64,000 bases of DNA from Telopea speciosissima (Eukaryota; Streptophyta; Magnoliopsida; Proteales; Proteaceae). Both the position numbers and the translations under genes were made by a program. The notes below the pieces were generated by a model that saw only the letters and a list, made by a program, of their open reading frames with translations, was not told where the DNA came from and did not search any database. Positions 1 to 10,553 of this stretch are shown piece after piece. The stretch lies in contig NC_057921.1 in assembly GCF_018873765.1 (NCBI RefSeq), positions 64,531,557-64,595,556 on the forward strand. The letters are read 5' to 3'. How positions within the stretch are numbered: the stretch's first letter is position 1; each line of letters begins with the position of its first letter.

Positions 1-186
1 ACACCCTAGAAGCAGGTCCCACACCCCCACGGAGGGTGGTTCACATCTGTCCCCACCCGTCCCCATGTGGGTAGCAGATCTGAACTCTGAAAGTGGTTTA
101 GTTTATTTAATTTCTTTTTGGGTGGTTAGCCATGAAATCATAAAAGCCAGCATGAAGGAGGTTTGCCGTTTTGACTAGTTTAACTA
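1..186. other. Left flank, no gene
   Basis: No coding signal is visible. Bases 7-95 resemble the 99-bp insert at 38931-39029 (both have GGTCCCAC/GGGACCCAC-like and CCCATGTGGGTA segments and end near GATC.GAACTC/GATCCGGATTC), so this is probably a copy of the same small non-autonomous element. The segment ends at the target duplication of the large nested insertion. Confidence 0.4.
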
Positions 187-845
187 CTTGGAGACATGGT
201 TCTAGTGCACGGTATCGGAACGGGTATCAGTAACTCAGAAAATGATATAGTATTAGACTGGTATCGATCGTATCGGATTGCTATCAACTAAAATGCTGAG
301 TCAGCATATCTTTATGGTATCGAACTAGGTACTGGATTGGTATCGGTCGATTTTTTTTTATTTATAAAAAAAGTTCCAAAAAATCCATAAATAAAAAAAT
401 GTATTTGTGTGAAATATTTAAAATAAAATGCAACAAATATTGCAATAAGTTTGTAAAAAAAAATATAAAAAATTGGTTAAATTCCAAAAAATCTAGTCAA
501 TATGAAAATTAAATTGATTTAAGATAAAATATATTTTTCTTAACATTTTCTAAGAGGTTCACACTGTGAGTCACACATCAATACATTTTTACTGTTTAAA
601 TTTATTCGTACTCATGAGTATTTTACATTATCACATGATATGATTAAAAAAAAAATAAAAATGACACATGTCAACTTGTCAAGACTCACGAGAAAACTGA
701 ATAAGAAACTTGGGAATTGGGATTTCATTTTGGGTTGGGATTTATTGGGAATCGTGTTTGAGAATTGAGATAGAGTATCATTGGAACGGGCGATACCATG
801 TTACAATCCGATACCAGACCCGATCCGTGCAACTGCACCAGTATA

Positions 846-911
846 TTATGGGGGTTCTATATTCTGGGATATGGGTGGAATGGTATTAGTGCTGGATGGT
901 GGTTTTAGGGA
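846..911 (-). pseudogene. Viral coat-region fragment beyond the LTR
   Basis: On the minus strand this short segment continues the same reading frame that is interrupted at 3775 by the 2.86-kb LTR; the 5-bp duplication falls across the join. It is proline-, serine- and threonine-rich and ends in a TAA at 844-846. Shortly afterwards the sequence changes to the GATACC/ATCGG-rich hAT arm. The fragment shows that the virus copy extends at least to about 843 on this side. Confidence 0.6.
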
Positions 912-916
912 CTTCC

Positions 917-3774
917 TGTTATACCCGTACCCCGGGATATAATTAAATATTATTTCTTCTCGTGACGTGTAGATACTGCTGCCATGTATGCTGGTGACCT
1001 GTTCTCCATGAAGGTCAAACCTAGCTACAAAATCGTTGACCATAGTACGGGTTTGCCTGTGGAGGAAAGATTCTTCAACCGCCAGTGGGGAAAGTTTGTT
1101 GACGGCGACTTCGTTGACTACCCTCCAAGTATCAGCCCGGGAAGCGAGGAGTTCAGGAGAGAGCATCCTGGACCGTCACCTCAGTTGGATAATTCGTTCA
1201 GTGATGAGCTTAGCATTGCCGTGGCGAAGCTGTTCGGGGTCATGGGTGATAAACCATGACAGGAAAAAAGTAAGTTCTAGCCCTCAAGTCTTATTATTTA
1301 TTCTTCCCTTGGTGACCTCGAAGTGCGGATCCAGGCCTGAACCGCTCGAGCTAATTCATGAGAGAAGGGAATGTTTTAAGTTCAGGTCCCACTTACCTTG
1401 GGAAGTACATTGGGGACTTATACCCATCTCATATGAACCCATCTAAGAATGGGCTTTTCCCTAATTAAAGTTGTGGGCAGGCCCATTTAACCTATTGACC
1501 CAATGATGGGTTATTCCATCCACTTACCCACATAGAACTAATGGGTCGACCCATTAAGCCTCATGACCCATTTGACTAGAGGTACCCAAATACCCATTTA
1601 TTATAAATGAGTCCAAGAGGGAGAGAGAGAACATTACTTCTCCTTCATCATTCTCATCTACCCTAAATCGTGGAGGAGAGAAAGAGGAGAGAAAGAGGAG
1701 GAGGAAGGTGGAGAGGCTTGGTGGAAGGTAGAGACCCCATCTCTTAGGCCATAAATCGTGGAGCTCTCTCATCTTGGGGGTAGGTAAGCTATTGAAGCTT
1801 CTTCCTTCTTCTATTTCGGATTTTTAAAAGGGGTTGGGTAATGGGAGAGATTGACCTAGATCTCTCTTGGAACCTAGGAAGTCGATGGAGCCTTAAAGCC
1901 TAAGCTATGGTGGAGTTATTTCACTCCATTATGAGCTCTAATGTAGGGGTTCTCATTTCCATTAGAGAGATTTGAGGTTTGGACCCTATTATGCTTAGGT
2001 TAGGTTCTTCTCGGTTCCTTTTCTTGAACCTATTGTGATTGGTTGGACCTAGAGAGGTCTTAGGACCCTAATGAGCTTAGGATGGAGTTTCCTAGAAGTT
2101 CTTGTGCTTTAAAACCACTTGAAAATGGAGTCCTTGGAGGGGGATCCTTCGGATTTTGGACCTGAAGGTGTGAGGATTTACATGTGGTTTCAGACCTGCA
2201 AGAAACCAACCTGAAATTACCTTCCTGAGAAGGCCCCTGTGAAGCTCGGATTTACACTCGGTTTCAGTTTTCTGAAATCACATCTGCAACCGACCTTGAC
2301 TAAAACTGTCCTGAACCCCTGGTTTCTTAGGATTTACATGTGGTTGCAGAATTTGGGCATGAAACCACTCCTGCAACCACTTTGTTTCTGAAACCTTATA
2401 CTTAAGTGATTATGGGAGACCTTTTGGGGATCCTTTCCCTTCGCTCGTTTAACCTTATTTCACTCTTTGTTTAGGTTAATATATTCATCTTGTGGCTTAT
2501 TGCTTGATCGAGGCGACAACTGATAATCTTGGTGCTTGGCGTATACGTTGTGAGTGGGTTTGGTTGTTTGGGCTTGTTATTATTATAGCATTATATATTA
2601 TGTAATCATTATAATTAATAAGCATGTTTGCGCATATTGCATACTTTTATATATAATTGTTATAATGTTGATTGGAAATGTTATACCTTGATGGGTCTCG
2701 GTGCGGTGGGTACGTCTGGAACCCGAACACTATATACATTTATGAAGAAATTATGTTGAATGTCATGTTGAATGTATGCGCGCGTGCCGTCTTGTGGTTA
2801 GGACACTAAACCGGATGAAAAGTTGATGCGCCCGGATTACCTCTCGGGACGATAGGACTTGCATGTAGTATATTTGTGGCTAGGATTTCACACCCTTATG
2901 CTACGACCCTTACCAACAGGGGTTTAGGTGTTGGGTGATCAGTACACCGGATTCTGTGGAGGTGGGAGAGGCCAGTCATGGTAGTATTGGTTATCAGGGG
3001 TCTGCCACTGAGTGGTCTTGGAGGCTTCGATCGACGTAGGTCCCACGTGACAATTGAGGTTTCATTGTGGCGATAAGTTAAGTGACCCACAGTGTCTCCC
3101 GAGTTGTCACAGTAGCATATGCCATTGACTTAGTTGTTTGTTAGGTGGAAAAATGGACTTAACATGTGCATGCATCATTGGACTATGTGAATAGCGTGTT
3201 TGTGCATCCCCATCCCCTCACTGGCTCAGTGGAGCTAACCCCCTCGTGCGCACATTTTTTTTAGATTATGATGCAGGTGACGGATATCTCGCGGGACTTG
3301 GAGTTCAGCCCTCGGGATACGATGAGATTGGTGAGGAGGAACCGGAGGCCGTGTTTGAGGAACATGGCGACGGGTGTCCTTGAGATGATTGTGCCTACGG
3401 GCTGTGATGGTATTCGGGACTTGATCCCTTTTCGACTTACTTTTGAGGCTAAGGCCTATGTCGAAATATTTACTGTTATACCATTTTTTGATAGTTATTA
3501 GATGGTCATTGGAAATGTAACTAAATACTGTATTTATCATCTAGCCTTTGAACATCTTGTAACTATTCGATTTATACGCTTCCGCAATACTACTGATCCT
3601 TGGAATGTAATATTCCCTTTTTCCGCATTCTAATAATATATTGTGTTAATATTGGTTATGACTGTGCGTTGGGACACTGTGTCTGTGATCCGGGCGGTTT
3701 AGTAGGATGACACGCGTCGTCCTAGTCACCCTTTATATGATATTATATTCCTTGTCTGGAATAGGGGAGTGACA
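917..3774 (+). mobile_element. Solo LTR, probable Ty3/gypsy, 2.86 kb
   Basis: The block begins TGTTATACCCGTACCCCG and ends AATAGGGGAGTGACA, i.e. TG...CA termini, and is flanked by perfect 5-bp direct repeats CTTCC (912-916 and 3775-3779). Both flanks are endogenous-virus sequence in the same frame, so it is a clean insertion. No gag-pol, primer site or polypurine tract lies inside, so it is best read as a solo LTR left by recombination between two LTRs. The length and the GC-rich end containing GACTGTGCGTTGGGACACTG resemble long LTRs of the chromovirus Tekay/Del lineage, but that lineage call is from memory of the pattern. Open frames inside it (for example 984-1259 and 3268-3501) are treated as chance. 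Confidence 0.8.
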
Positions 3775-4935
3775 CTTCCTGCGGTCAAGTCTACTCTGGC
3801 TTTGGCGTAAATCCTGCAGTTCTTTGAATAGGTCTATTGGAAAGCTATGGTGTGTAGGGGACACATCATATTCAACTGCTGGAGGGAAATTTGGGTAAAA
3901 TCGAGGGAGAGATGGCGAGGGAGAAGGTTGTATCGGGGCTTGGATCCAGCTGAGCTGATCTTCAAGTCTCTGCTTTTCTCGTTCTCGAGTAGAGATGAGA
4001 GAAGAGGCATAAGCAACATCTTTAACTGTAGTGGCTATGTGCATGAGTTCCTTATGTAGAGCTTCAATTCGTTCTTTGAGATAACGAACATCGATCTCTT
4101 GTTGACTTAAGTGAAGAGTAGTGTGTTCTTGATAGGATACAATCTTCTGAAGGTACTGATTTTGCACAATAGCATTCTCGGCTTGCCAATTGAGCTGTGC
4201 TTCAACTGCAGTGTTGTCGGGGAGATGTCCGTCTGGTTGGACTGAATTGGAAGGTGTGACTTTCCATTTATGTAGGTGTCGATCTTGATCTTTATAGTCA
4301 GTTGCGCCTGGGAAATTCTTGCTGATGCCAGAACTGTTGCCACTACCACTTAAAGGGTAACAAGGTGGAGGAGGAGGAGGAGGAGCTGAAGCTGGGGAAG
4401 AACAACCTAAAGTACAAGATTTGTTGCTTCCATATTCCACAATAAACTGGTATTTGCCAGGGTCGTCGCCAAGGGGGCCGACATTAGGACAACCTTGTTG
4501 ATAACGAATCCATAATGGATCCTTCTGTCGTTTCTTTCGTCGGGGTTTCCTGTAGGAAACAGGAGGAGGTTCATCAGAATCAGAGGAGAGGTAGTCGGGA
4601 CATTCACAGACATCAAAGAATTTATGTCCAGTGGGGCTTTGGAAGCTGTAGATCGGGTTGCCTCGAGCATCGAAAGACGCTATAGGAACATCCAATCTTG
4701 AATCAAGCTGCGGGAGCTGCAGGGGTGAAGATGGAAGAACTGGACCCATGGTGACGGGTTTCGGGAAAGTAATCTCTATTTTTCCATTGCTGAGCCGCTT
4801 ATAAGTTGGGTCAGTTGCCACCAAAGGAGGTGTGGGTTGGACTTCATGTGTTGATTCGTAGGCTGAAACCCAAGAATCTGGGACCAACTTGAAGAGGTCC
4901 ATCCGACTAAGTTGCCGTGGAACATGAGTGACCAT
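3775..4935 (-). pseudogene. Viral movement-protein tail plus coat-region N part
   Basis: An open frame of about 387 codons runs on the minus strand from 4935 until the LTR begins (the ORF then runs 13 codons into the LTR and stops at 3733). Its first ~30 residues (VPRQLSRMDLFKLVP, SWVSAYE) look like the C-terminal end of caulimovirid movement proteins. The rest has a basic patch (RKPRRKKRQK, about residue 130), a proline run (about 185-192) and a heptad-like Glu/Leu-rich stretch (about 255-320) that may be a coiled coil. A stop just upstream (near 4945) separates it from the movement-protein core. It is unusually long and open for such an old copy. Confidence 0.6.
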
Positions 4936-5100
4936 GGGGGTTTAATCTGAACCAATATGAAGGAATAGAGTCGAATCATTTGAGGTATGACCGGTGTTAA
5001 GGCCAAAAGCATGATTCTGTAGGCGGTAACATATCTGATAGTGCAAGGTTGCAACTATTGCTGACACCTGGGGTGCTCCTGTAATTTGGATCAGAAATTT

Positions 5101-5341
5101 CTAAGCTGTGGGAAGATTAGGATCCAACAAAGAAAGGTTGTAGCTGGGATATAGGGTATAGAATACTGTGCCGTTGTTCAAAGTGGACTGAACATTGGTT
5201 AAAACAGCATGTTGATACAGTTTGAATCGGGTATCCAACAGATCCATACGCATAATGACTGGAAGACCTTTCCGTCCATACAAGGTAAGTGTCATCTTGA
5301 CTACACCAAGATAAAGATGGGTATAACCCAAAGTGAGCCAT
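5101..5341 (-). pseudogene. Viral 30K movement-protein core fragment
   Basis: The minus-strand frame contains GRKGLPV, LLDTRFKLYQHA and a YNLSLLDPNL stretch, the pattern of the central beta-rich domain of caulimovirid movement proteins (30K superfamily), which in intact viruses form tubules at plasmodesmata. A second frame over the same bases holds the residues just N-terminal (MAHFGLYPSLS), so a frameshift lies around 5320-5340. A stop follows the core at about 5101. Upstream sequence to about 5760 probably held the N-terminal part but is broken in all frames. Confidence 0.65.
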
Positions 5342-6400
5342 TGTCTGATCAGGTCTGGAGGGATCTCAATGGGAAAATATTGCTTAGATCCTAAGGCTGT
5401 AACCTGATTTTAAGAAAAAGGAGAGGCTAGCACATACTCCTTAAGACCTGGGGACTTCTTAGGAGCAAGAAGAGTCTGTATAGTCTTTGAGAGAGTCGAG
5501 GTGTGTCGGGGAAAAACATCATAAGGGTTGATAACCAAAAAATTTGTAGGATGAACTTGTTGATCAGAGGGAGTATAATTTAACTTGTAAAGATAATCAA
5601 TTTAGAAGCATGGGTTTGCGAAAATGTTACGAATGAAGTACCGGGAGCCGATTGCATTATATTGAGAAAAGAGATTTCACCTGCCAAAAGAGGGATGACT
5701 ATCTGTGTATGATGGACTGAGGTTTGTGAGTGTAAGCACAAGGTACCTGGAAAGAGCTAATGTTCATGCCAGAGATTTTTTGAGCATTATAGGGCTAAAA
5801 GGGGCCTTCTGCCACGATCCCACGTGCTCAAGGACTATTACTGACATAACCATGCTCTCTAACCAGAAAACCTGAGATGATAAAAGAGTAACCAGAGACC
5901 CATCATAAACAAATAGGCAAGAACCCCCGCCGGGCAAATGAAATATCCTCACAACAAATAAAAACAGTAAAACACAATAATGGCCTAAATACAATGATCG
6001 ACAAAAGCAATACAATTATTTAAAGCAGAGCAAAAATCTCGAGCGGAGATGGCGGAGGATAGCGACAGAGATCCTAGTCGGTTTCATTGCCAGAAGAGGT
6101 ATCTGGGGCAAAAAGCAAATAGTTATCTACTTCATGCTCAGCGTGCGCCATCATGATGCAATGTATTAGAGGGTGATGGAGGGTTGAGTGATTGATGTCC
6201 CAAGCAGAGTAGGTGGAATTGATGAGTGCCTCCGGTATAGTGGAGGGATCCATAGCATTTTCTTGGCACATAGTTTGCATGAATGCAATCCAGCTGTTGC
6301 GTGACTCATCATCCTAATCTCGGTGATCCCAGATGTTGACAGATCCAGTATACATAAGGGAGAAGGAGGGGTCATAGATGATGAGATGATGATCTAGGAA
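5342..6400 (-). other. Viral leader/intergenic region and movement-protein N-term remnant
   Basis: This stretch lies between the second viral ORF region and the movement-protein core. The lower part (5342-5760) should correspond to the movement-protein N-terminus but shows stops in every minus frame. The upper part (5764-6400) contains only short frames with no recognisable domain and would hold the viral intergenic region and leader. I could not identify the tRNA-Met primer site or a clear promoter in it. Confidence 0.35.
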
Positions 6401-6901
6401 GGGAGGTTCAACCAGAGCAGGGTGGATGTGTGCTACAGGTTGGTGGAAGAGGATAGTGACATAGTATTGGTCTCTGGGTAAGGCTGAGAGGGTGGAGATC
6501 TAGTGGTGGATAGGGGCAAAAAGCTGGAGAAATCGAGCAAAATGGGATGGGACAGCTGGTCGGAGAAATCTGTGGGATTGGGATCTGGAAGGAAGTCTGT
6601 AGGTGATGGTGGTCTGTCTTAGGTAATGAAGAAGGGCATGAGTAGAAAAACACATAGCAATCTTGTGAACAACGAGGAGATGCCAAAAGAAGACTACATA
6701 TTCCTTGGTGAAATTGTGGTAATAGGTCAAGGTAAAAAGGGTAAGGAAGGGATGGTCTGGATGGCAAGTTTGCCAATCATATAGGAGTCCATGACGAGAG
6801 ACAAGGACTTTGAGCATGTCTTGGTAGGTTTGGGTGCTGTAACTGGCCATGGTTCGTCCAGAGATGTCGCAATAAATTTTAGGGGGTAAGGTAGGTATCA
6901 A
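6401..6901 (-). pseudogene. Viral second-ORF region, unknown function
   Basis: Directly after the RNase H end on the minus strand there is a proline-rich linker and then a 133-codon frame (6901 to 6500) with a likely internal start at 6850 (MASYSTQTYQDMLKVL). It is rich in Tyr, His and Phe and matches no family I recognise. Some single-large-ORF caulimovirids carry an extra ORF of unknown function in this position. An overlapping frame (6776-6408) shows that the 3' part is shifted or decayed. Confidence 0.4.
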
Positions 6902-7029
6902 GGATGTAAGGTCATCCGGGGTGGAGGAGTTGGTGGTTGGGAAGGTCCAGGGTCTGGAGGAGGCTGAGAAGGTCCTGGGTCTGTAGGCCAGAGAGGCATG
7001 CAGAGGATGGGAATGGTGGATGAGATTGG

Positions 7030-7320
7030 GTTCTTGGACCTGGATAAGAAATCTGCCAACACATTATCTTTGCCTTGTGGTTCAGGGAGAATCTTTTGTT
7101 TGAACTACAACATCCGTGGGAAAGAAGACATCCATTTCGACCTGGAAAGTGTGTCCGATGAGATAGAATTAGAATTTTTCAGTTCCTCGTTTAACTGCAA
7201 GGATTTCTTTGAAGGTAGAATAATAGTGTTGCTCAGATGGTCTGAACTGTGCACTGCGGTAGCCACAAATCTACCTTTTACCATTGGTGTGTTCAAGAAG
7301 TATTGCCGCCCATTGATCAT
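7030..7320 (-). pseudogene. Viral RNase H, C-terminal half
   Basis: Minus-strand frames contain the RNase H motifs KEILAVKRG, FKQKILPEPQ and GKDNVLADFLSRS that end caulimovirid polymerases. They are split over two frames, with at least one in-frame stop, a frameshift near 7150-7100 and loss of the residues normally found between the PEPQ and GKDN motifs. The N-terminal half of the domain, with its first catalytic Asp, lies on the far side of the LTR insertion, at 9092-9130. Confidence 0.75.
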
Positions 7321-9091
7321 TGTTTGAGTTAAAATAAAACCGCAAGCGTACGGGTCAATCGTAGCTACGGGTCGAACACTAGGAGATATACGCCACTCTA
7401 TTTAACTAACTTAAAAGTATTGCAAAGTGAACCAAATTAAAGTGTTAAATTAAACTAATAAAACTAATGAAAATTAATGCATCCTAACTCATAAGCATCT
7501 AACAAAATTAAGGGATTAAGTTGGTGTCCTAACACATGAGCATCTAACCTATCAAACTAACGTAAATTGGAAGGAATAACAAAAATGCAGCCACACTTCA
7601 TAATCACATAAAAATAAATAAGGGAATAAAAGTGCATCCACATACCACAACCATATAAAAAAAATAAAAGAAATAGAGGGATAAGAAGAAGAAGATAGAG
7701 AGAGATAGAGGAGAGGGAGAATGAGTTTGAGAGTTTAGATAGTAAAACCTAGATGTGCTTACATGAATATAACTGAAAAGCTTGAATACTTCATAAACTT
7801 ACCTTGGCCTCCTCTTCTAAGTCTTCAAGTCTTGTCATCAACTTAAGAACTTAGACTAAAAGGCTTAAAACCTAAACTAGAATTAAGAAATTACAACCCA
7901 ATTGAAGACTTAAATTGAAATTAAAGCATAAACTAAACCTATTACAACCATTAAATGAAAATAAAAAAGCAAACTAGAACTTAGAAAAGCCAAAAATCAC
8001 AACTTAGAAAGAGAAGAAGAAAAAAAATTTTACTAAGTGAATGAACTAAAAATTACACTAAAAATTGAATTAAAATTGAACTAGAAACTAACTAAAAACT
8101 AACTTGTTACAACCCAAAGGGCAAGGGGTATTTATAGGGGGAAGAGAGGAGAAGAGAGAAGAGGGAAGTGTAGGAGAAATATTCCCTAAGAAAAGAGAAT
8201 ATTCTGTTCTCCTTCCTCTTTTACAATGCCTTGAATCCTAAGAAAAAAGAAAAAAAATTGAAAGAAGAAGAAGAGAAGATTGTTTACATAAACCTTCTAT
8301 TTCTAGAAAAGTAAACTTCCAATTCTAAGAAGTTCTTCCTTTTCTTTGTAGATATCTTCTCCAAGCAATAAAATCAAAGCATATTTGACTTTTCAACTTT
8401 CCATAGGTGAGAGAATATCTTTCAAAATAAATCTATCCCAAGTAGAATTTCAGAAGTACCCTTGAGAAGTTGGTGGAGAGAGAGAGTAAGGGTGATGACT
8501 AGGATTCCTTCAAGAATAAATAAAATACTCATTCTGTCCTTCAGAAAACGTGGAGCATGGGGTGCTTATATAGGCTTCATCATTGTGTTCCTTGCGAAAA
8601 ATCACCCAAATAGACCCAAATTTCGTCCAATTTGGAGTTGGGGAGCCCAAGATATCTCAAGTTGAAGTTGGACTGTCCAGAGCCCTCCAAATGGAATCTT
8701 TCGGGTACAGGAAATATAACTTCTAGTTATTTCATTAAGGCCCCTAGAATCCGAATTTTTGCTTCACTTTGTCCTCGGCCGACTGTCAATAATTACAAAT
8801 AAACCCCTATAGACCATTTTCGCGCTTTGTTACGGAAACAGCCGTAACTTCTTCGTTTCAACTCAGAATCAAGTGTCGTTTGAACCATTAAGAAGCTGAC
8901 TCGATGGGCTACGCATCCATGCCATTAACAGCTCTAAATAGCTTAAAAATATTTTCTTAGCATCATCTCCTCCATTTTTATAAGAATTCACCTAAAACCT
9001 GAAAAGCACAAGAAAGCACCGAGTAACTCTGTCCAATGTGGTAAAATGTATGTTTTATGCCCTAAGATTTCACACATAAATGTGCTCATCA
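7321..9091 (-). mobile_element. Solo LTR inside viral RNase H, 1.77 kb
   Basis: On the minus strand it begins TGATGAGCACATTTATGTG and ends AACTCAAACA (TG...CA). It is flanked by perfect 5-bp direct repeats ATCAT (7316-7320 and 9092-9096). The two flanks fall in adjacent codons of the viral RNase H domain, so the insertion site is unambiguous. The interior is A-rich and has no gag-pol. The terminal sequence with GTACGCTTGCGG and the TGAGCACATTTATGTG start resemble LTRs of the Tat/Ogre side of Ty3/gypsy, but lineage is uncertain. Confidence 0.8.
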
Positions 9092-9990
9092 ATCATCACT
9101 GACATCTGTTTGAAGAATGCGTAAGCCACTGGTGGGAATATGAAGAGGTGGTAGCTTAACTGCAATCTGTTTAAGAGTTTGAATTGCCTTGTTATGCTCT
9201 GCATTCCATGGGGGAGGATTCTTCTTGAGGAGTTTGTATAATGGTCCTGTATAAGTGGTCTGGTGGGGAAGGGACTCTGTCATGTAATTGATGATGCCAA
9301 GAAATTGTTGGAGCTGGGTAACAGTGAGAGGTCCATCTGAGAACTGAAGCAAAGATTTTCCAATATGAGGTTGAAGTTGATACTGTCCTTTATGAATGGT
9401 GACACCTAGAAAATCCACTGTGGTAACGTCAACTTCCATCTTTGTGGAGGAGAGCATTATACCATGCTGAAGAGTAAGATCATAGAACTGGGATAAGAGC
9501 TTCTCATGATCAACAATATTCTTTGAGAACAGTAAGATGTCATCAATGTAAATGAGAGCTTGCCGTTGGATTGGAGCATAAATTCGCATCATAGCCTTCT
9601 GAAATAAGGAAGGAGCCACTTAAGTCCAAATGGCATAACTGTCCATTGGAAGTGCGAACCAGGGATGCAGAAACCTGTTTTAGGCCTGTCATCGGGATGG
9701 ATCCCAAGTTGCCAAAAACCTGCTTTGAGATCAAATTTGCTGAAGATGGTTGCATCTGAAAGTCGGAGCATTAAAGCTGATCAAGTAGGCAAAGGAAATT
9801 TGTCGTCTGCCAGAAATACATTGAGAGGCTGATAGTTGATAACCAATCGAAGCTTGCCGCGTGTTTGTTCTGCACGCTTGTTGACATAAAAAGCTTCACA
9901 TGCCCATGCAGATGAAATGGGCTCAATAAGACCTTGGGTTTGTAAAAGAGCAACTTCATCTTGGGCCAAAACCAATTGGGCCAGGTTTAG
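9092..9990 (-). pseudogene. Viral reverse transcriptase and start of RNase H
   Basis: Minus-strand frames carry, in order, a KFPLPT-type entry motif and the QPLN region (about 9800), FDLKAGFWQLGI and VMPFGLK (about 9740-9620), the catalytic YIDDILLFS (about 9555), LGVTIHKG, LQQFLGIINY, and the first RNase H aspartate in LQTDVSD beside the LTR. These are the family A-E motifs of caulimovirid RTs. The domain is broken by frameshifts near 9780 and near 9615. The spacing between motifs is normal, so little sequence has been lost. Confidence 0.85.
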
Positions 9991-10068
9991 ACCAGAATGG
10001 CTAGCTTTAGTTGGATTGGCATCTTCATTCTTCTTGAAAGGGAGCCTGATGAAGAACTGGGAATTTGT

Positions 10069-10498
10069 CTAGAGGGTATGATCACACTTTGTGAGAAAAT
10101 CGGTGTGAGAGTCTGCATAACATTGAGAAATTAGCTTTTGCTTAATATCACCCATTGGAGAAGTGAGGGAGAGAAGGGTAGGAGTAATGGTCCATGGTAA
10201 GGTTTGCTTCTTGTAAGTGAGACCATGGGAACTCCATTGGAGGCCGGGGAACTTGGTTAAAAGATCAAATCCAATAAGGGCATCTCGACCGGGTAAGGAG
10301 GATCCTAGAACTCTATGACTGACTGTTAATAAGGGAAAAATCTTGAATTTGACCGGATCCTTGGATATCAAATCTACGGAAGAGGTTTTTCCATCTGCAG
10401 CAGTAAAGAACTGCTTATGGGGCTTCCAACAGCAGGGGGTAAAACATGAGGAGCAAGTATGGTCATAGTTGCACCAGTGTCAAAATAACCAATAACTT
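10069..10498 (-). pseudogene. Viral aspartic protease
   Basis: The catalytic FDTGAT motif is encoded at about 10487-10465, preceded by QVIGY. Further on comes LPGRDALIGFDLL (about 10290), the ALIG-type second half of retroviral aspartic proteases, then a linker ending near 10069. A frameshift between 10371 and 10460 separates the two halves. Viral sequence stops about ten residues before the catalytic motif, where the hAT right arm starts. Confidence 0.75.
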
Positions 10499-10553
10499 GG
10501 TATCACCTGATACGGGCGATCCGATACCGATACTTAGAACCATGCTTGGAGAC

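Larger units (their letters stand above)
843..10498 (-). mobile_element. Endogenous caulimovirid copy, decayed and permuted
   Basis: Reading down the minus strand there are, in order: retroviral-type aspartic protease, reverse transcriptase, RNase H, a second downstream ORF region, a non-coding stretch, 30K-type movement protein, and a movement/coat-region polypeptide. Caulimovirids with a single large ORF (petuvirus/florendovirus type) use the order movement-coat-protease-RT-RNase H, so this copy is a circular permutation opened between the coat region and the protease. The zinc-knuckle coat segment expected just before the protease is not seen. The copy is broken by stops, frameshifts and two LTR insertions (917-3774 and 7321-9091) and cannot be expressed intact. 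Placement near florendoviruses is inference from domain order and residue pattern. Confidence 0.8.
195..10544. mobile_element. hAT-like element hosting an endogenous virus
   Basis: The left end reads CATGGTTCTA (195-204) and the right end is its exact inverse TAGAACCATG (10535-10544); both continue into GGTATCGG-rich subterminal sequence. An 8-bp direct repeat CTTGGAGA (187-194 and 10545-10552) flanks the pair, which is the hAT superfamily target-duplication length. The element's own sequence appears to be the AT-rich left arm (195 to about 834, with further GATACC/ATCGG motifs near 791-830) plus a 46-bp right arm (10499-10544). Everything between is viral or LTR sequence inserted later. No transposase is seen, so the element was non-autonomous, about 0.7 kb before it was interrupted. 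Assignment to hAT rests on TSD length and TIR only. Confidence 0.75.

Noticed and set aside
984..1446. Two overlapping plus-strand frames of 91 and 136 codons
   Set aside because: They lie wholly inside the solo LTR, overlap each other, and show no family pattern.
843..10498. Possibility that the endogenous virus copy is replication-competent
   Set aside because: Multiple stops, frameshifts, two LTR insertions and a missing coat-protease segment rule it out.
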